Under the pieces are notes generated by a model. That model did not search any database. It saw nothing but the letters and a program-made list of their open reading frames with translations, and had not been told where the DNA came from. Shown here in pieces: positions 56,326 to 64,000 of a stretch of DNA of 64,000 nucleotides; positions within the stretch are counted from its first letter, which is position 1; the number at the start of each line of letters is the position of its first letter. The stretch is from Polaromonas sp. CG_9.7 (GTDB lineage Bacteria > Pseudomonadota > Gammaproteobacteria > Burkholderiales > Burkholderiaceae_C), in the NCBI RefSeq assembly GCF_015752205.1, contig NZ_JADOVG010000003.1:62001-126000 (forward strand), in the 5' to 3' direction. Position numbers and translations under genes: made by a program.

Positions 56326-56432
56326 TGGCCCCCACGCTCCCCACTTCGTGTAGTTCGCTGCCCCCCGAGGTGGCTGCTGCGCCTGCGGCCCGGCGAAGCC
56401 GGTTCCGCGGCCCCTGCTGGTATAGGCCGGCG
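56326..56432 (-). repeat. Family R dispersed repeat, copy R5
   Basis: An inverted, slightly diverged copy in the hpnD-hpnE gap: ATATGGCCCCCACGCTCCCC, TGCGCCTGCGGCCCGGCGAA, GCCGGTTCCGCGGCCCCTGC. It begins 6 bp after the hpnD stop, as R2 does after tolQ. Confidence 0.8.
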
Positions 56433-56455
56433 TTTGCTGCCAGGCATTTGGTTAA

Positions 56456-57718
56456 ATGAACATTGCCATCATCGGCGCTGGCTGGGCTGGGTGCGCTGCT
56501 GCGGTCGAGGCCACGCGGCTCGGTCACCAAGTCACGATTTTTGAGGTTTCGCGCATCGCTGGCGGCCGTGCCAGGCGCGTCATGGCGACGCTGAATGGTT
56601 TGCCTGTCACGCTGGACAACGGCCAGCACATCCTGATCGGCGCCTATGCCCAGACGCTGCAGCTGATGAAGGATGTGGGTGTCGATGCGGCGGCGTCCTT
56701 TCTTCGCCTGCCGCTGACCATGCGCTTTCCGGACGGTAGCGGCCTGGCCCTGCCCGACTGGCCGGCGCCGCTGGACGCCTTCGCAGGCATATTGACCGCC
56801 AGCGGCTGGTCATGGGCCGACAAGCTGTCGTTGTTCAAGGTGGCGCTGGGCTGGCGGCTGGGCGGCTTCACCTGTCCGCCCGGGCAATCTGTCAGCGACT
56901 TGTGCCGCAACCTGGCGCCCGGCCCGATGGCCTGGCTGATCGAGCCGCTGTGTGTCTCGGCACTGAACACCCCGCCCGAACGCGCTTGCGGGCAGGTGTT
57001 CCTGCGCGTGATGCGCGATGCGCTGTTTGCGCAAAGCGGCGGATCGAATTTGCTGCTGCCGCGCACAGACCTGAGCGCCATGCTGCCCGATGCGGCGCTG
57101 GCCTGGCTGGCGGTGCGCGGGGGCGTACAGCGGCTGGGGGTGCGGGTTCAGTCGCTGTTGCCAGCGGGCCCTCAGTGGACGGTGGACGGCGAAATCTTCG
57201 ACAGCGTCCTGCTCGCCTGCCCGCTGGCTGAAGCGGCGCGCCTGGTACAAGGCAGCGGGGTTGCCGCCGACGCATGGATGGCGAAGGCACGCAGCCTGAC
57301 GCATGAAGCGCTGACCACGGTTTATGCCTATGGCGCCAGCGCCAGCCTGGCGCATCCGATGCTGGCCTTGCATGCCAGCGCGGATGAACCCGCCCAGTTC
57401 GTCTTTGACCGGGCGCAGTTCGGTGGCCCGGCCGGTCTGCTGGCCTTTGTCATCAGCGCCAGCTCCGGCGACAGCGCCACGCTGACAGGGCAAGTTCTGG
57501 CGCAGGCCGCGCGTCATCTGGGTTTGAAGGATTTGAAGCCGGTGCAAACGATTGTCGAAAAACGCGCCACCTTCGCCTGCACGCCAGACTTGCAACGTCC
57601 GGCGCAGCAGATCGCCAACGGCCTGCTGGCGTGCGGCGACTACATGGCGGGCCCGTATCCGGCCACGCTGGAAGGCGCCGTGCGCTCCGGACTTGAGGCT
57701 GCCCGAAGCGTGTGCTGA
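56456..57718 (+). CDS. hpnE: Hydroxysqualene dehydroxylase HpnE
   Basis: A 420-residue FAD-dependent amine oxidase-like enzyme that reduces hydroxysqualene to squalene. The FAD motif is IAIIGAGWAGCAAAVEA, followed by FEVSRIAGGRARR. The hpnE-specific segment LDNGQHILIGAY is present, and GDYMAGPYPATLEGAVRSG near the end contacts FAD. ATG 56456 lies 24 bp after repeat R5. No squalene-hopene cyclase is in the window. Confidence 0.92.
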   Translation: MNIAIIGAGWAGCAAAVEATRLGHQVTIFEVSRIAGGRARRVMATLNGLPVTLDNGQHILIGAYAQTLQLMKDVGVDAAASFLRLPLTMRFPDGSGLALPDWPAPLDAFAGILTASGWSWADKLSLFKVALGWRLGGFTCPPGQSVSDLCRNLAPGPMAWLIEPLCVSALNTPPERACGQVFLRVMRDALFAQSGGSNLLLPRTDLSAMLPDAALAWLAVRGGVQRLGVRVQSLLPAGPQWTVDGEIFDSVLLACPLAEAARLVQGSGVAADAWMAKARSLTHEALTTVYAYGASASLAHPMLALHASADEPAQFVFDRAQFGGPAGLLAFVISASSGDSATLTGQVLAQAARHLGLKDLKPVQTIVEKRATFACTPDLQRPAQQIANGLLACGDYMAGPYPATLEGAVRSGLEAARSVC

Positions 57719-57744
57719 ACCACTGGCAGCAGGGCCAGACACTC

Positions 57745-57782
57745 ATCAATTAATAGCTATGCGTGCTTTCTGGACAAGCGCT
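57745..57782. repeat. Possible family P half copy, P5
   Basis: CATCAATTAATAGCTATGCG then GTGCTTTCTGGACAAGCGC resembles half of family P. It fills the convergent hpnE-GST gap. Confidence 0.35.
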
Positions 57783-58415
57783 TCAGGCACTTTGCGCCAT
57801 ATAACGGACCTGCTGGAAGGCCGGGCGCGCCAGGCAGCCCTGCAGCCAGTCGCGCACCTGCGGGCATTGCGCCATCAGCTCACTGGCGCCTTCGACCCAG
57901 GCAATCACCGAAGCCACGCAGATGTCGGCCACGGTGAAGCGGTCGCCGGCAAGCCAGGGGCGGCCCTGCAAATGCTGGTCCAGAATGCGCAACGGACCCG
58001 CCAGGTGCCTGAGCGATTCCTCGGCCAGTTGCGGCTTGCGGCGCTCCGGCGGCATGAGCATGGCGTGCATCAGGAAAATCAGCGCGTCCTTTTCGCATTC
58101 GGTCACGACCCAGAAGGTCCAGCGCAGGATCTCGGCGCGCTCGGCATGGCTGCGTGCCGCCAGCGACAGGCCGTTGGGGCTCAGGAAACGCTCGGCCAGG
58201 TAGACCGTGCAGGCCATCGACTCCCAGACCAGCACGCCGTCGTCGTCCACTACCGGGATGCGTCCGTTCGGGTTGACCTTCAAAAACTCGGGCGTGCGCG
58301 TGGCGCCGCCCACGTAGGGCAAGGCGATGTGCTCATAGGCAAGACCCAGTTCCTGCGCCACCCACAGGGGGCGTGCGGCGCGGGAAGCCGCCGTGCCATA
58401 GATTTTCAAGGTCAT
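57783..58415 (-). CDS. Glutathione S-transferase
   Basis: A 210-residue GST. The N-terminal thioredoxin-like domain has the Ser-containing GTAASRAARPLWVAQELG and the glutathione contact NPNGRIPVVDDDG then ESMACTVYLAERF. The C-terminal helical domain has the ADICVASVIAWVEGA motif. The substrate is unknown. It lies 8 bp downstream of the HAD gene and is probably cotranscribed with it. Confidence 0.9.
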   Translation of the reverse strand: MTLKIYGTAASRAARPLWVAQELGLAYEHIALPYVGGATRTPEFLKVNPNGRIPVVDDDGVLVWESMACTVYLAERFLSPNGLSLAARSHAERAEILRWTFWVVTECEKDALIFLMHAMLMPPERRKPQLAEESLRHLAGPLRILDQHLQGRPWLAGDRFTVADICVASVIAWVEGASELMAQCPQVRDWLQGCLARPAFQQVRYMAQSA

Positions 58416-58423
58416 GTCGGCTT

Positions 58424-59128
58424 TCAGTGGGGCTCAAGGGGGAACAAAGCGCACAGTTCGGTGAGCGTGGTCACGATTTCGTGCGGCTGGGCACGATGCG
58501 CCCAGGGATGGTCGGAGCGGTTCACCCAGACGGTCTGCATGCCGCAGTCAAGCGCCGCCAGCACATCGAGCTCGGCGTCGTCGCCCACATGCAGCACCTC
58601 GTGCGCCTGCAGACCGACCGCGCTGGCCGCCGCATGAAAAATGCGCGGATCGGGCTTGCCGACGCCGAACTGCTGGGCGCTCAGGCTGGCCGTGAAATAC
58701 GAGCCAATGCCGATGCGGTGAACGTCGGCGTTGCCGTTGGACAACGCCACCAGCGGCATCCGGCGCGACAAAAACTGCAGCGACTGCAGCGCATCGTCAA
58801 ACAGCGTGACTTGGTGGCGCGCGTCAAAAAACACCTCGAACGCCGCTTCAGCCAGGCCTGGGTCGTTGCCGCTGCGGCTAAGCGCCAGCCGGATGGCCCG
58901 GGTGCGCAAGGTGCTCAGGTCGTGCCGGAGTTCGGGATACAGGCCGTTGACATGCTCGCGAATCTCGTGGCGCACCGCCGGCTGGGCCAGCAGCGCCGCC
59001 GTCTGCGGGGCATGCTGGACAAGCCAGTCATGCAACGCAAGATCGGCTTTTTCGATAGTCGGCCAAATCGGCCAGAGTGTGTCGTCCAGGTCTAGGGTGA
59101 TGGCTTTGATGGGGGTTAAATCGAGCAT
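58424..59128 (-). CDS. HAD family hydrolase
   Basis: A 234-residue haloacid dehalogenase-type phosphatase. Motif I is ITLDLDDTLWPIW, motif II is VALSNGNADV, motif III is the lysine of VGKPDPRIF, and motif IV is HVGDDAELDVLAAL. This pattern fits YjjG/YigB-like nucleotide or sugar phosphatases. It is divergent from hemH with only 20 bp between the starts. Confidence 0.9.
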   Translation of the reverse strand: MLDLTPIKAITLDLDDTLWPIWPTIEKADLALHDWLVQHAPQTAALLAQPAVRHEIREHVNGLYPELRHDLSTLRTRAIRLALSRSGNDPGLAEAAFEVFFDARHQVTLFDDALQSLQFLSRRMPLVALSNGNADVHRIGIGSYFTASLSAQQFGVGKPDPRIFHAAASAVGLQAHEVLHVGDDAELDVLAALDCGMQTVWVNRSDHPWAHRAQPHEIVTTLTELCALFPLEPH

Positions 59129-59148
59129 GGCTTAGGCGAGAATACCGC

Positions 59149-60252
59149 ATGTCATTTGCAACCGAGCCTTCGTATGCCCACGGCGCACCGCCCAAGGCCC
59201 TCGCCACCACCGCCATCCTGCTGTGCAACCTGGGCACGCCCGATGCGCCCACCGCACCGGCACTGCGCCGCTACCTGGGCGAATTTTTGAGCGATGCGCG
59301 GGTGGTCGAGATTCCCAAGCCCATCTGGATGCTGATCCTGCACGGCATCATTCTGCGCACCCGGCCCAAAAAATCGGCTGCCAAGTACGCCAGCGTGTGG
59401 CTGCCCGAAGGCTCGCCGCTGAAGGTCTGGACTGAAAAACAGGCGGTCATGCTGCGCGGTTACCTGGGCCAGCGCGGCCACCCGGTCGAGGTGCGTTATG
59501 CGATGCGCTACGGCAACCCGTCGATTGCCTCGCAGCTTGACCAGCTGAAAGCTGACGGCGTCACGCGCATCCTGATCCTGCCGGCCTATCCGCAGTACAG
59601 CGGCACCACCACGGCCAGCGTGTTCGACGCGGTCTACACCTGGGCGGCGAAGGTGCGGCGCATTCCCGAGTTCCGATTCATCAACAACTACCATGACGAC
59701 CCGGGCTACATCGACGCGCTGGCTGAAAAGATTCGCCAGCATTGGAAACTCAACGGCCAGGCCGACAAGCTGGTCATGAGCTTTCACGGCGTGCCCGAGC
59801 GCACCTTGATGCTGGGCGACCCCTACCACTGCGAATGCCACAAGACCGCGCGTCTGCTGGCCGAAAACCTTGGCTTGGCCAAGGACCGCTGGCAGCTGAC
59901 TTTCCAGTCGCGCTTTGGCAAGGCCAAATGGCTCGAGCCCTACACCGAGCCGACACTGGTCAAGCTGGCGCAGTCGGGCTTGAAAAGCGTTGACCTGGTC
60001 TGCCCCGGCTTCACCGGCGACTGCCTGGAAACGCTGGAAGAAATCTCGATGGAGGCGCGCCACGCCTTCCTGGAGGCGGGCGGCAAAACCTTCAGCTACA
60101 TCGACTGCCTGAACGACAGCCCCCGGTGGCTCGCAGCCTTGAGTGACATTGCCATCCGGCACATGGGCGGCTGGGACACCGGGGAGGCACGCGATGCACA
60201 CAAACTCGCGGCGTCTCGTGCAGCTGCCTTGGCGCTTGGCGCCAGGCAATAA
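59149..60252 (+). CDS. hemH: Ferrochelatase
   Basis: The 367-residue terminal haem enzyme that inserts ferrous iron into protoporphyrin IX. Signatures are LLCNLGTPDAPTAPALRRYL, LPAYPQYSGTTTASVFDAV, the active-site histidine in VMSFHGVPERT, and the catalytic Glu region in CPGFTGDCLETLEEI. ATG 59149 matches family length. The promoter must overlap the HAD gene start. Confidence 0.95.
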   Translation: MSFATEPSYAHGAPPKALATTAILLCNLGTPDAPTAPALRRYLGEFLSDARVVEIPKPIWMLILHGIILRTRPKKSAAKYASVWLPEGSPLKVWTEKQAVMLRGYLGQRGHPVEVRYAMRYGNPSIASQLDQLKADGVTRILILPAYPQYSGTTTASVFDAVYTWAAKVRRIPEFRFINNYHDDPGYIDALAEKIRQHWKLNGQADKLVMSFHGVPERTLMLGDPYHCECHKTARLLAENLGLAKDRWQLTFQSRFGKAKWLEPYTEPTLVKLAQSGLKSVDLVCPGFTGDCLETLEEISMEARHAFLEAGGKTFSYIDCLNDSPRWLAALSDIAIRHMGGWDTGEARDAHKLAASRAAALALGARQ

Positions 60253-60272
60253 AAAACCCGGAACGGATTTTT

Positions 60273-60333
60273 TATTGCTATTTTTTTAATAGCTACTTGC
60301 ACTTTTTTTCTTGGACAGGTGCTGATTTTTATG
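60273..60333. repeat. Family P palindromic repeat, copy P6 (diverged)
   Basis: ATTGCTATTTTTTTAATAGC, TACTTGCACTTTTTTTC and GGTGCTGATTTTTATG line up with P1. It lies just behind hemH and an AAAAAACC/GGATTTTTT arm pair that may end transcription. Confidence 0.5.
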
Positions 60334-60771
60334 GAAGCAATGTGCTGATTCGCTGTGGTTGCGGTCAGCCAATGCCGGCTGATTGAGCATCACCAACTGA
60401 AGGGCTGGTTCAGACTGATTCCAGTCATTCAAGGTTTCAGATCGAAGGGCAGTTTCCGACGACAAAGCGGAATTTCAGACTCTTGGACTCATCGCCACAA
60501 AGCAGTCATCCGATTGAGCTGCGCTGCCACCGGAACGGCGGTCCGGATTGCCGCGATTCCAGTCATTGGTGATGCATGGATGAACTTCAGGACCGGGCCA
60601 GGAGCGGTAAGCCACGGCGGTCAGGTTTACGTCAAGCCGGTATGCGTGCACGGGCCACTTTAGCTTGGTGGCTGAGGAGGCTCCCTCCTGCTTCACAACT
60701 TGCCGTGCAATCAACCCGCCGCTCCTGCGCGCACTGAATGCCATAGTAGCTATGCGCACTGAGTCGTAGTC
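60334..60771. other. Gene-free region between hemH and the AraC pseudogene
   Basis: About 440 bp without a recognisable gene. A 102-codon plus-strand frame exists at 60355-60663, but its protein resembles nothing known to me and has no ribosome site. Nothing else stands out. It may be decayed sequence at the border of an accessory region. Confidence 0.35.
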
Positions 60772-61792
60772 TTAAGCGCACCTGAATTGGGAGGGCGACG
60801 ACCCGGTCCAGCGGCGGAACGCACGTGTGAATGCGCTGGGTTCAGAGAACCCTAGCAGGAATGCCACGTCGGCGGCCGTGGCGCCAGGCCTCGACAGGTG
60901 AGACAGCGCCAGGTCCTTGCGAACCTCGTCGACGATTTCACGGTAAGAGGTGGACTCCTCGGTGAGGCTGCGCTGAACCGATCGTTCACTCATCGCCAGT
61001 TCTGAGGCAATTACGGCCAGGCTTGGCACTTCACCCTTCAGGCGCGCACCGACGATGCTTTGCACCCGGCCACTCACTGTGCCGTGTGATTTGAGTTGTT
61101 CGAGGCGACGCCGGGCGTCCCCCTCAAACACCTCCAGCAGCGCTGGATCGGCTGACAGCATACCTGCCGCCAGCGCCGAAGTGGAATACACGACTGCGTT
61201 CTCGAGTTGATCAAAACGGACCACGGGGCCCAGCAGCCGCGCATGCTCGGCAATAGACGCAGGCGCGGCATGCTGAAAGGTCACGGCGATCGGCACCGGG
61301 GGCCGCGTCGCCACCCGCCCGAGCGTGAGCACGATGCCAGCAGCCACGGTCTCGATGACTTGGCGGGGTGAGCGACGCAGGTAGCTGCCGAGGTCGTCCG
61401 CCGCGCCGAACCGGCAGATCGTCGTGTCCTGTTTGTGTTCGACCTTGACCTGCAGACCCTCGTTCAGCAACGGCGCATAACGTGCAAGGCGCTCCAGCGC
61501 TTCACCGGCCGTCCGACAGCTGAGGATCACGTAGCCGACGATGCTTAACGCGCCAGGGTTGTAGACCTCTGCACTGTGCACTGTGCAGGCCTAGGTCGGC
61601 GTCGCCGGTGAGTTGCTCCGCCGCGGCCCACAGCCGTTCCATTGCCGCAGCGGGGACACGTGAATTGGGGTCGTCGACCCAAGAGGGGTCGATCTGCGCT
61701 GCCCGAAAGACCGTTTCGGCTGCTAATCCTCGACGGCCAAGAAAACCGAGAAAGTCGATCAGAAGCGACGTCGCAATCGTAGCCTCGCGCAT
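60772..61792 (-). pseudogene. AraC family regulator, frameshifted by a 7-bp tandem duplication
   Basis: The N-terminal effector domain from ATG 61792 (REATIATSLLIDFLGFLGRR) and the C-terminal AraC DNA-binding domain (LGFSEPSAFTRAFRRWTGSS) lie in two frames. At the junction the 7-mer TGCACTG occurs twice in tandem (61570-61583). Removing one copy restores LGLHSAEVYNPGALSIVGY, a natural family sequence, and a protein of about 337 residues. As read, the product stops early and lacks DNA binding. It is divergent from the DUF4386 gene. Confidence 0.82.
61570..61583. repeat. 7-bp tandem duplication in the AraC gene
   Basis: Two perfect copies of TGCACTG sit side by side and continue into TGCAGG. 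The extra copy shifts the AraC reading frame. Confidence 0.9.
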
Positions 61793-61915
61793 CGGGGCTC
61801 CATCCAGGAAAGAAATCTGGCGCAACGGGTCAAGTCGGTGGCGCGTCCCGTCATTGCTGATCGGACCGGCTCACTGGACACTTACGTCACGCCGTTCAAG
61901 GTGTCCAAGGAGTAT

Positions 61916-62671
61916 ATGGTGAATCGTGATTCAGATGATTTTTTGCGAGCAGCGACTGTCTTTGGCGGTGGCTCGCTGATCGCCGCGACGCTGCTGTTCT
62001 CCGCCGTCTTCATGGTGCTGGCGCGCAGCTTCGGCTACCCCGATGTGCTGGACCTGCCAGCCGCGCAGGTGTTACCGCAGCTGCTTGCGCTAGGGTCTGG
62101 CGGACGCGCGGTCTGGGTGCTGTACGGATTGATCCCGTTGCTGCTCTTGCCGACCGCAATGGGGGTCTATGCCGCCGGGCGCCATGCAGCGCCGCTGACC
62201 GCCATGGTGGCCTTGATCTGTGCTTTGCTGAGTGCCGCCGCCATGATGGCGGGTTTGCTTCGCTGGCCGAGCTTGCACTGGCAACTAGCCCTAGCCTACG
62301 CTGATGCGTCCCCCGGCGCGCGTGAGGCCATCACTGTGGTCTTCGCCGCTTCCAACAGCTACCTCGGCAACTTCGTCGGCGAGTTTCTGGGCGAGCTGTT
62401 CCTGAACTCGTTTTTCCTGTGCGCTGCCATAGTGCTCACCCGCGCGGCGTCCTCTGGACGGCGCTGGCTCATGGTGGCCGGCGCGTCGGCCAGCCTGCTG
62501 GGCGGCCTGGCCATGCTGCGCAACGTCATCACATGGGTCGAGCCTATCGCAGCGCTCAACAACGTCGTGCTGCCGATTTGGATGCTTGTACTTGGGGTGG
62601 CGCTGGCACGGCACCGGCCGAGCCCTCCCGGGCTGGCCTTACCGCCCCAACGATTGGAGACTCGAGCATGA
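61916..62671 (+). CDS. DUF4386-like integral membrane protein
   Basis: A 251-residue protein with six or seven hydrophobic segments (for example GGSLIAATLLFSAVFMVL, GLIPLLLLPTAMGVYAAG and AALNNVVLPIWMLVLGVAL). The pattern fits the DUF4386 family, of unknown function. AAGGAG precedes ATG 61916, with GTG 61919 also possible. It is divergent from the broken AraC gene and coupled to the next small frame by an ATGA overlap. It may have been an AraC target. Confidence 0.75.
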   Translation: MVNRDSDDFLRAATVFGGGSLIAATLLFSAVFMVLARSFGYPDVLDLPAAQVLPQLLALGSGGRAVWVLYGLIPLLLLPTAMGVYAAGRHAAPLTAMVALICALLSAAAMMAGLLRWPSLHWQLALAYADASPGAREAITVVFAASNSYLGNFVGEFLGELFLNSFFLCAAIVLTRAASSGRRWLMVAGASASLLGGLAMLRNVITWVEPIAALNNVVLPIWMLVLGVALARHRPSPPGLALPPQRLETRA

Positions 62672-62757
62672 ACATCGCCTTCCGATCCGTGCCGCAGCCA
62701 GCAACGCTACTTTCAATTTACCCCGCACCCTATCCAGAATCAATGGAGCATTCATGA
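62668..62757 (+). CDS. Small coupled reading frame of 29 residues
   Basis: ATG 62668 overlaps the stop of the membrane protein (ATGA), and its stop overlaps the amidase ATG (ATGA at 62754). The peptide begins MNIAFRSVPQPATLLSIYP and has no recognisable domain. It could be a true small protein, a translational relay, or the remnant of a deleted gene. The double overlap is the only support. Confidence 0.35.
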   Translation: MNIAFRSVPQPATLLSIYPAPYPESMEHS

Positions 62758-64000
62758 AATCATCACTCAATTTTCTTTCGGCCAGCCAACTTGCCGCAAT
62801 GATTCGTTCCGGCGAAGTCACTGCTCGGGAAACTGTCGAGGCATTTCTGGCGCAAGCCAAAAAGCAGAACCCCACCTTCAACGCCATAGTGACGCTCCAC
62901 GAGGCGCAGGCTCTAGCGCAAGCAGACCAGGCAGATCAAGCCAAGCGCGCTGGTAAACCTTGTGGCCCACTGCATGGGGTTCCGATCACGATCAAAGACA
63001 CTTATCGCGTCAAGGGTTCACGCACCACTGCGGGTTACCTCCCGCTCAAGGACCACATCCCCGATACCGATGCGGTGGCGGTCGAGCTTCTGAAAGACGC
63101 TGGCGCGATCATCATTGGCAGGACCAATACGCCCACGCTGGCCATGGACATGCAAACGGACAACCCCATCTTCGGCAAGACCAACAATCCGTGGGATGTC
63201 GAGCGCACACCCGCCGGCTCCAGTGGTGGGTGCGCCACTGCGCTGGCAACCGGCATGACATCTCTTTCGCTGGGCAGTGACCTGGCGGGCTCTATTCGTT
63301 TGCCTGCGAGCTTTTGCGGCGTTTATGGATTGAAACCGACGCATGGCGTGGTCTCGTTCGAAGGACACATCGTCCCGCTCCCCGGCGAGATCAATGGCTA
63401 CCGCACGCTGGCCGTTGCTGGGCCGCTGGCGCGTTCGATCGATGATCTGGCACTGGCGTTGGACGTGCTGACGCAACCGACATCCCATGACAGAAATGTC
63501 GCGCCGCTGCTGGCTGACATGGGCGGAAGTGTCGACATCTCCAAGCTCAAAATTGCATGGACCGATGACTTTGGTGGGGTTCCGGTCAGTGCAGAGATCA
63601 AAGACAAACTGCATGCCTTTGTGAAGACATTGGTTCAAGTGGGTGCCACCGTCCACAAGGTTGAACCGCAAGGAATGGACTACAACGAAATCTGGGAAAC
63701 CTGGGGTAGTTTTGTGGGGGCGCAAGGCAACTACGACATGTCGAATTTGAAGCGCTCCATCGGTCATCTGTTCTCGAAAGGCACTTTGAAAAATATTCCT
63801 ATGCAAAGAAAAATTGTGGGTCCAACTTCTGTGAAGAAGCTGATGCAAGCGTTTGAGCTGCAAAGCCAGTACATCACCAAGATGGACAACTTTCTCTCGG
63901 AATACGACGCTTGGTTGTGCCCCGTCAGCGCGACCACCGCGTTCAGGCACCATGCGCACAGCAAGAAGCTTGGCGATTTCAAGATATACAACCAGCCGTT
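62754..64000 (+). CDS. Amidase, amidase-signature family (cut by window end)
   Basis: The first 415 residues of an amidase that hydrolyses an amide by a Ser-cisSer-Lys mechanism. Catalytic Lys81 is in HGVPITIKDTYRV. The serine loop RTPAGSSGGCATAL (Ser156/157) and Ser180 in GSDLAGSIRLPASFCGVYG are present. The usual GGSSGG and GGSIR have Ala for one Gly each. The window ends before the stop. The natural substrate is unknown. A putative ribosome site, ATGGAG, lies 7 nt upstream. Confidence 0.88.
   Translation, partial: MKSSLNFLSASQLAAMIRSGEVTARETVEAFLAQAKKQNPTFNAIVTLHEAQALAQADQADQAKRAGKPCGPLHGVPITIKDTYRVKGSRTTAGYLPLKDHIPDTDAVAVELLKDAGAIIIGRTNTPTLAMDMQTDNPIFGKTNNPWDVERTPAGSSGGCATALATGMTSLSLGSDLAGSIRLPASFCGVYGLKPTHGVVSFEGHIVPLPGEINGYRTLAVAGPLARSIDDLALALDVLTQPTSHDRNVAPLLADMGGSVDISKLKIAWTDDFGGVPVSAEIKDKLHAFVKTLVQVGATVHKVEPQGMDYNEIWETWGSFVGAQGNYDMSNLKRSIGHLFSKGTLKNIPMQRKIVGPTSVKKLMQAFELQSQYITKMDNFLSEYDAWLCPVSATTAFRHHAHSKKLGDFKIYNQP

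Noticed and set aside
60355..60663. 102-codon reading frame on the plus strand
   Set aside because: No ribosome site, no recognisable domain, unusual composition, and no conserved neighbour supports it.

Overview
The window is a GC-rich bacterial chromosome segment. Gene content and order point to a betaproteobacterium of the Comamonadaceae, probably close to Polaromonas. Supporting evidence is the box pathway with BoxR, the ribD-ribE-ribB-ribH-nusB run, the tig-clpP-clpX-lon block, the hpnCDE squalene genes, and two dispersed palindromic repeat families that recur throughout the window. The genus is inferred from protein sequence and layout, not from a search.

Layout: 1-222 is the 3' end of nrdR. 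Positions 310-7578 hold a type IV pilus minor pilin operon (fimT-pilV-pilW-pilX-pilY1-pilE) whose genes overlap or nearly touch. Positions 7583-12858 hold riboflavin synthesis (ribD, ribE, ribB, ribH), nusB and an aminotransferase. Positions 13050-15991 hold ybgC-tolQ-tolR-tolA without tolB-pal, convergent with dnaE (16060-19581). Positions 19667-26376 hold trhO, an egtB-like gene, then a leftward group of stress genes (two pirins, OsmC, WrbA-like flavoprotein, DoxX) with a divergent LysR regulator. Positions 26509-34193 are housekeeping and miscellaneous genes: an FAD oxidoreductase, gluQ, a frameshifted EamA transporter, trmB, a pseudouridine synthase, a Tat-exported transglutaminase and a TlpA-like protein.

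Positions 34378-42897 form a benzoate module. BclA activates benzoate to benzoyl-CoA, BoxA/BoxB epoxidise it aerobically, BoxC opens the ring, and BoxR represses. A hydrolase is translationally coupled to bclA. A shared AT-rich motif lies in front of both boxR and boxC. Positions 42936-49885 hold six tRNA genes, four of them in a tandem duplication of a Gly-Cys pair, and the lon, clpX, clpP and tig proteostasis block. Positions 50008-57718 hold an RND efflux pair divergent from hpnC-hpnD-hpnE (squalene from farnesyl diphosphate). Then come a GST, a HAD phosphatase and hemH. The right end (60253-64000) looks less conserved: an AraC regulator broken by a 7-bp tandem duplication, a DUF4386-like membrane protein, a 29-codon coupled frame and the start of an amidase.

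The most unusual signal is the pair of repeat families. Family R (about 118 bp, five full copies and one half copy) sits between genes, often inside operons, and abuts start or stop codons. Family P (about 65 bp, with inverted TGCTTGCGC/GCGCAAGCA cores) lies mostly between genes, but two copies are read in frame inside unrelated proteins (GluQ and an RND adaptor) and a third supplies the stop codon of dnaE.
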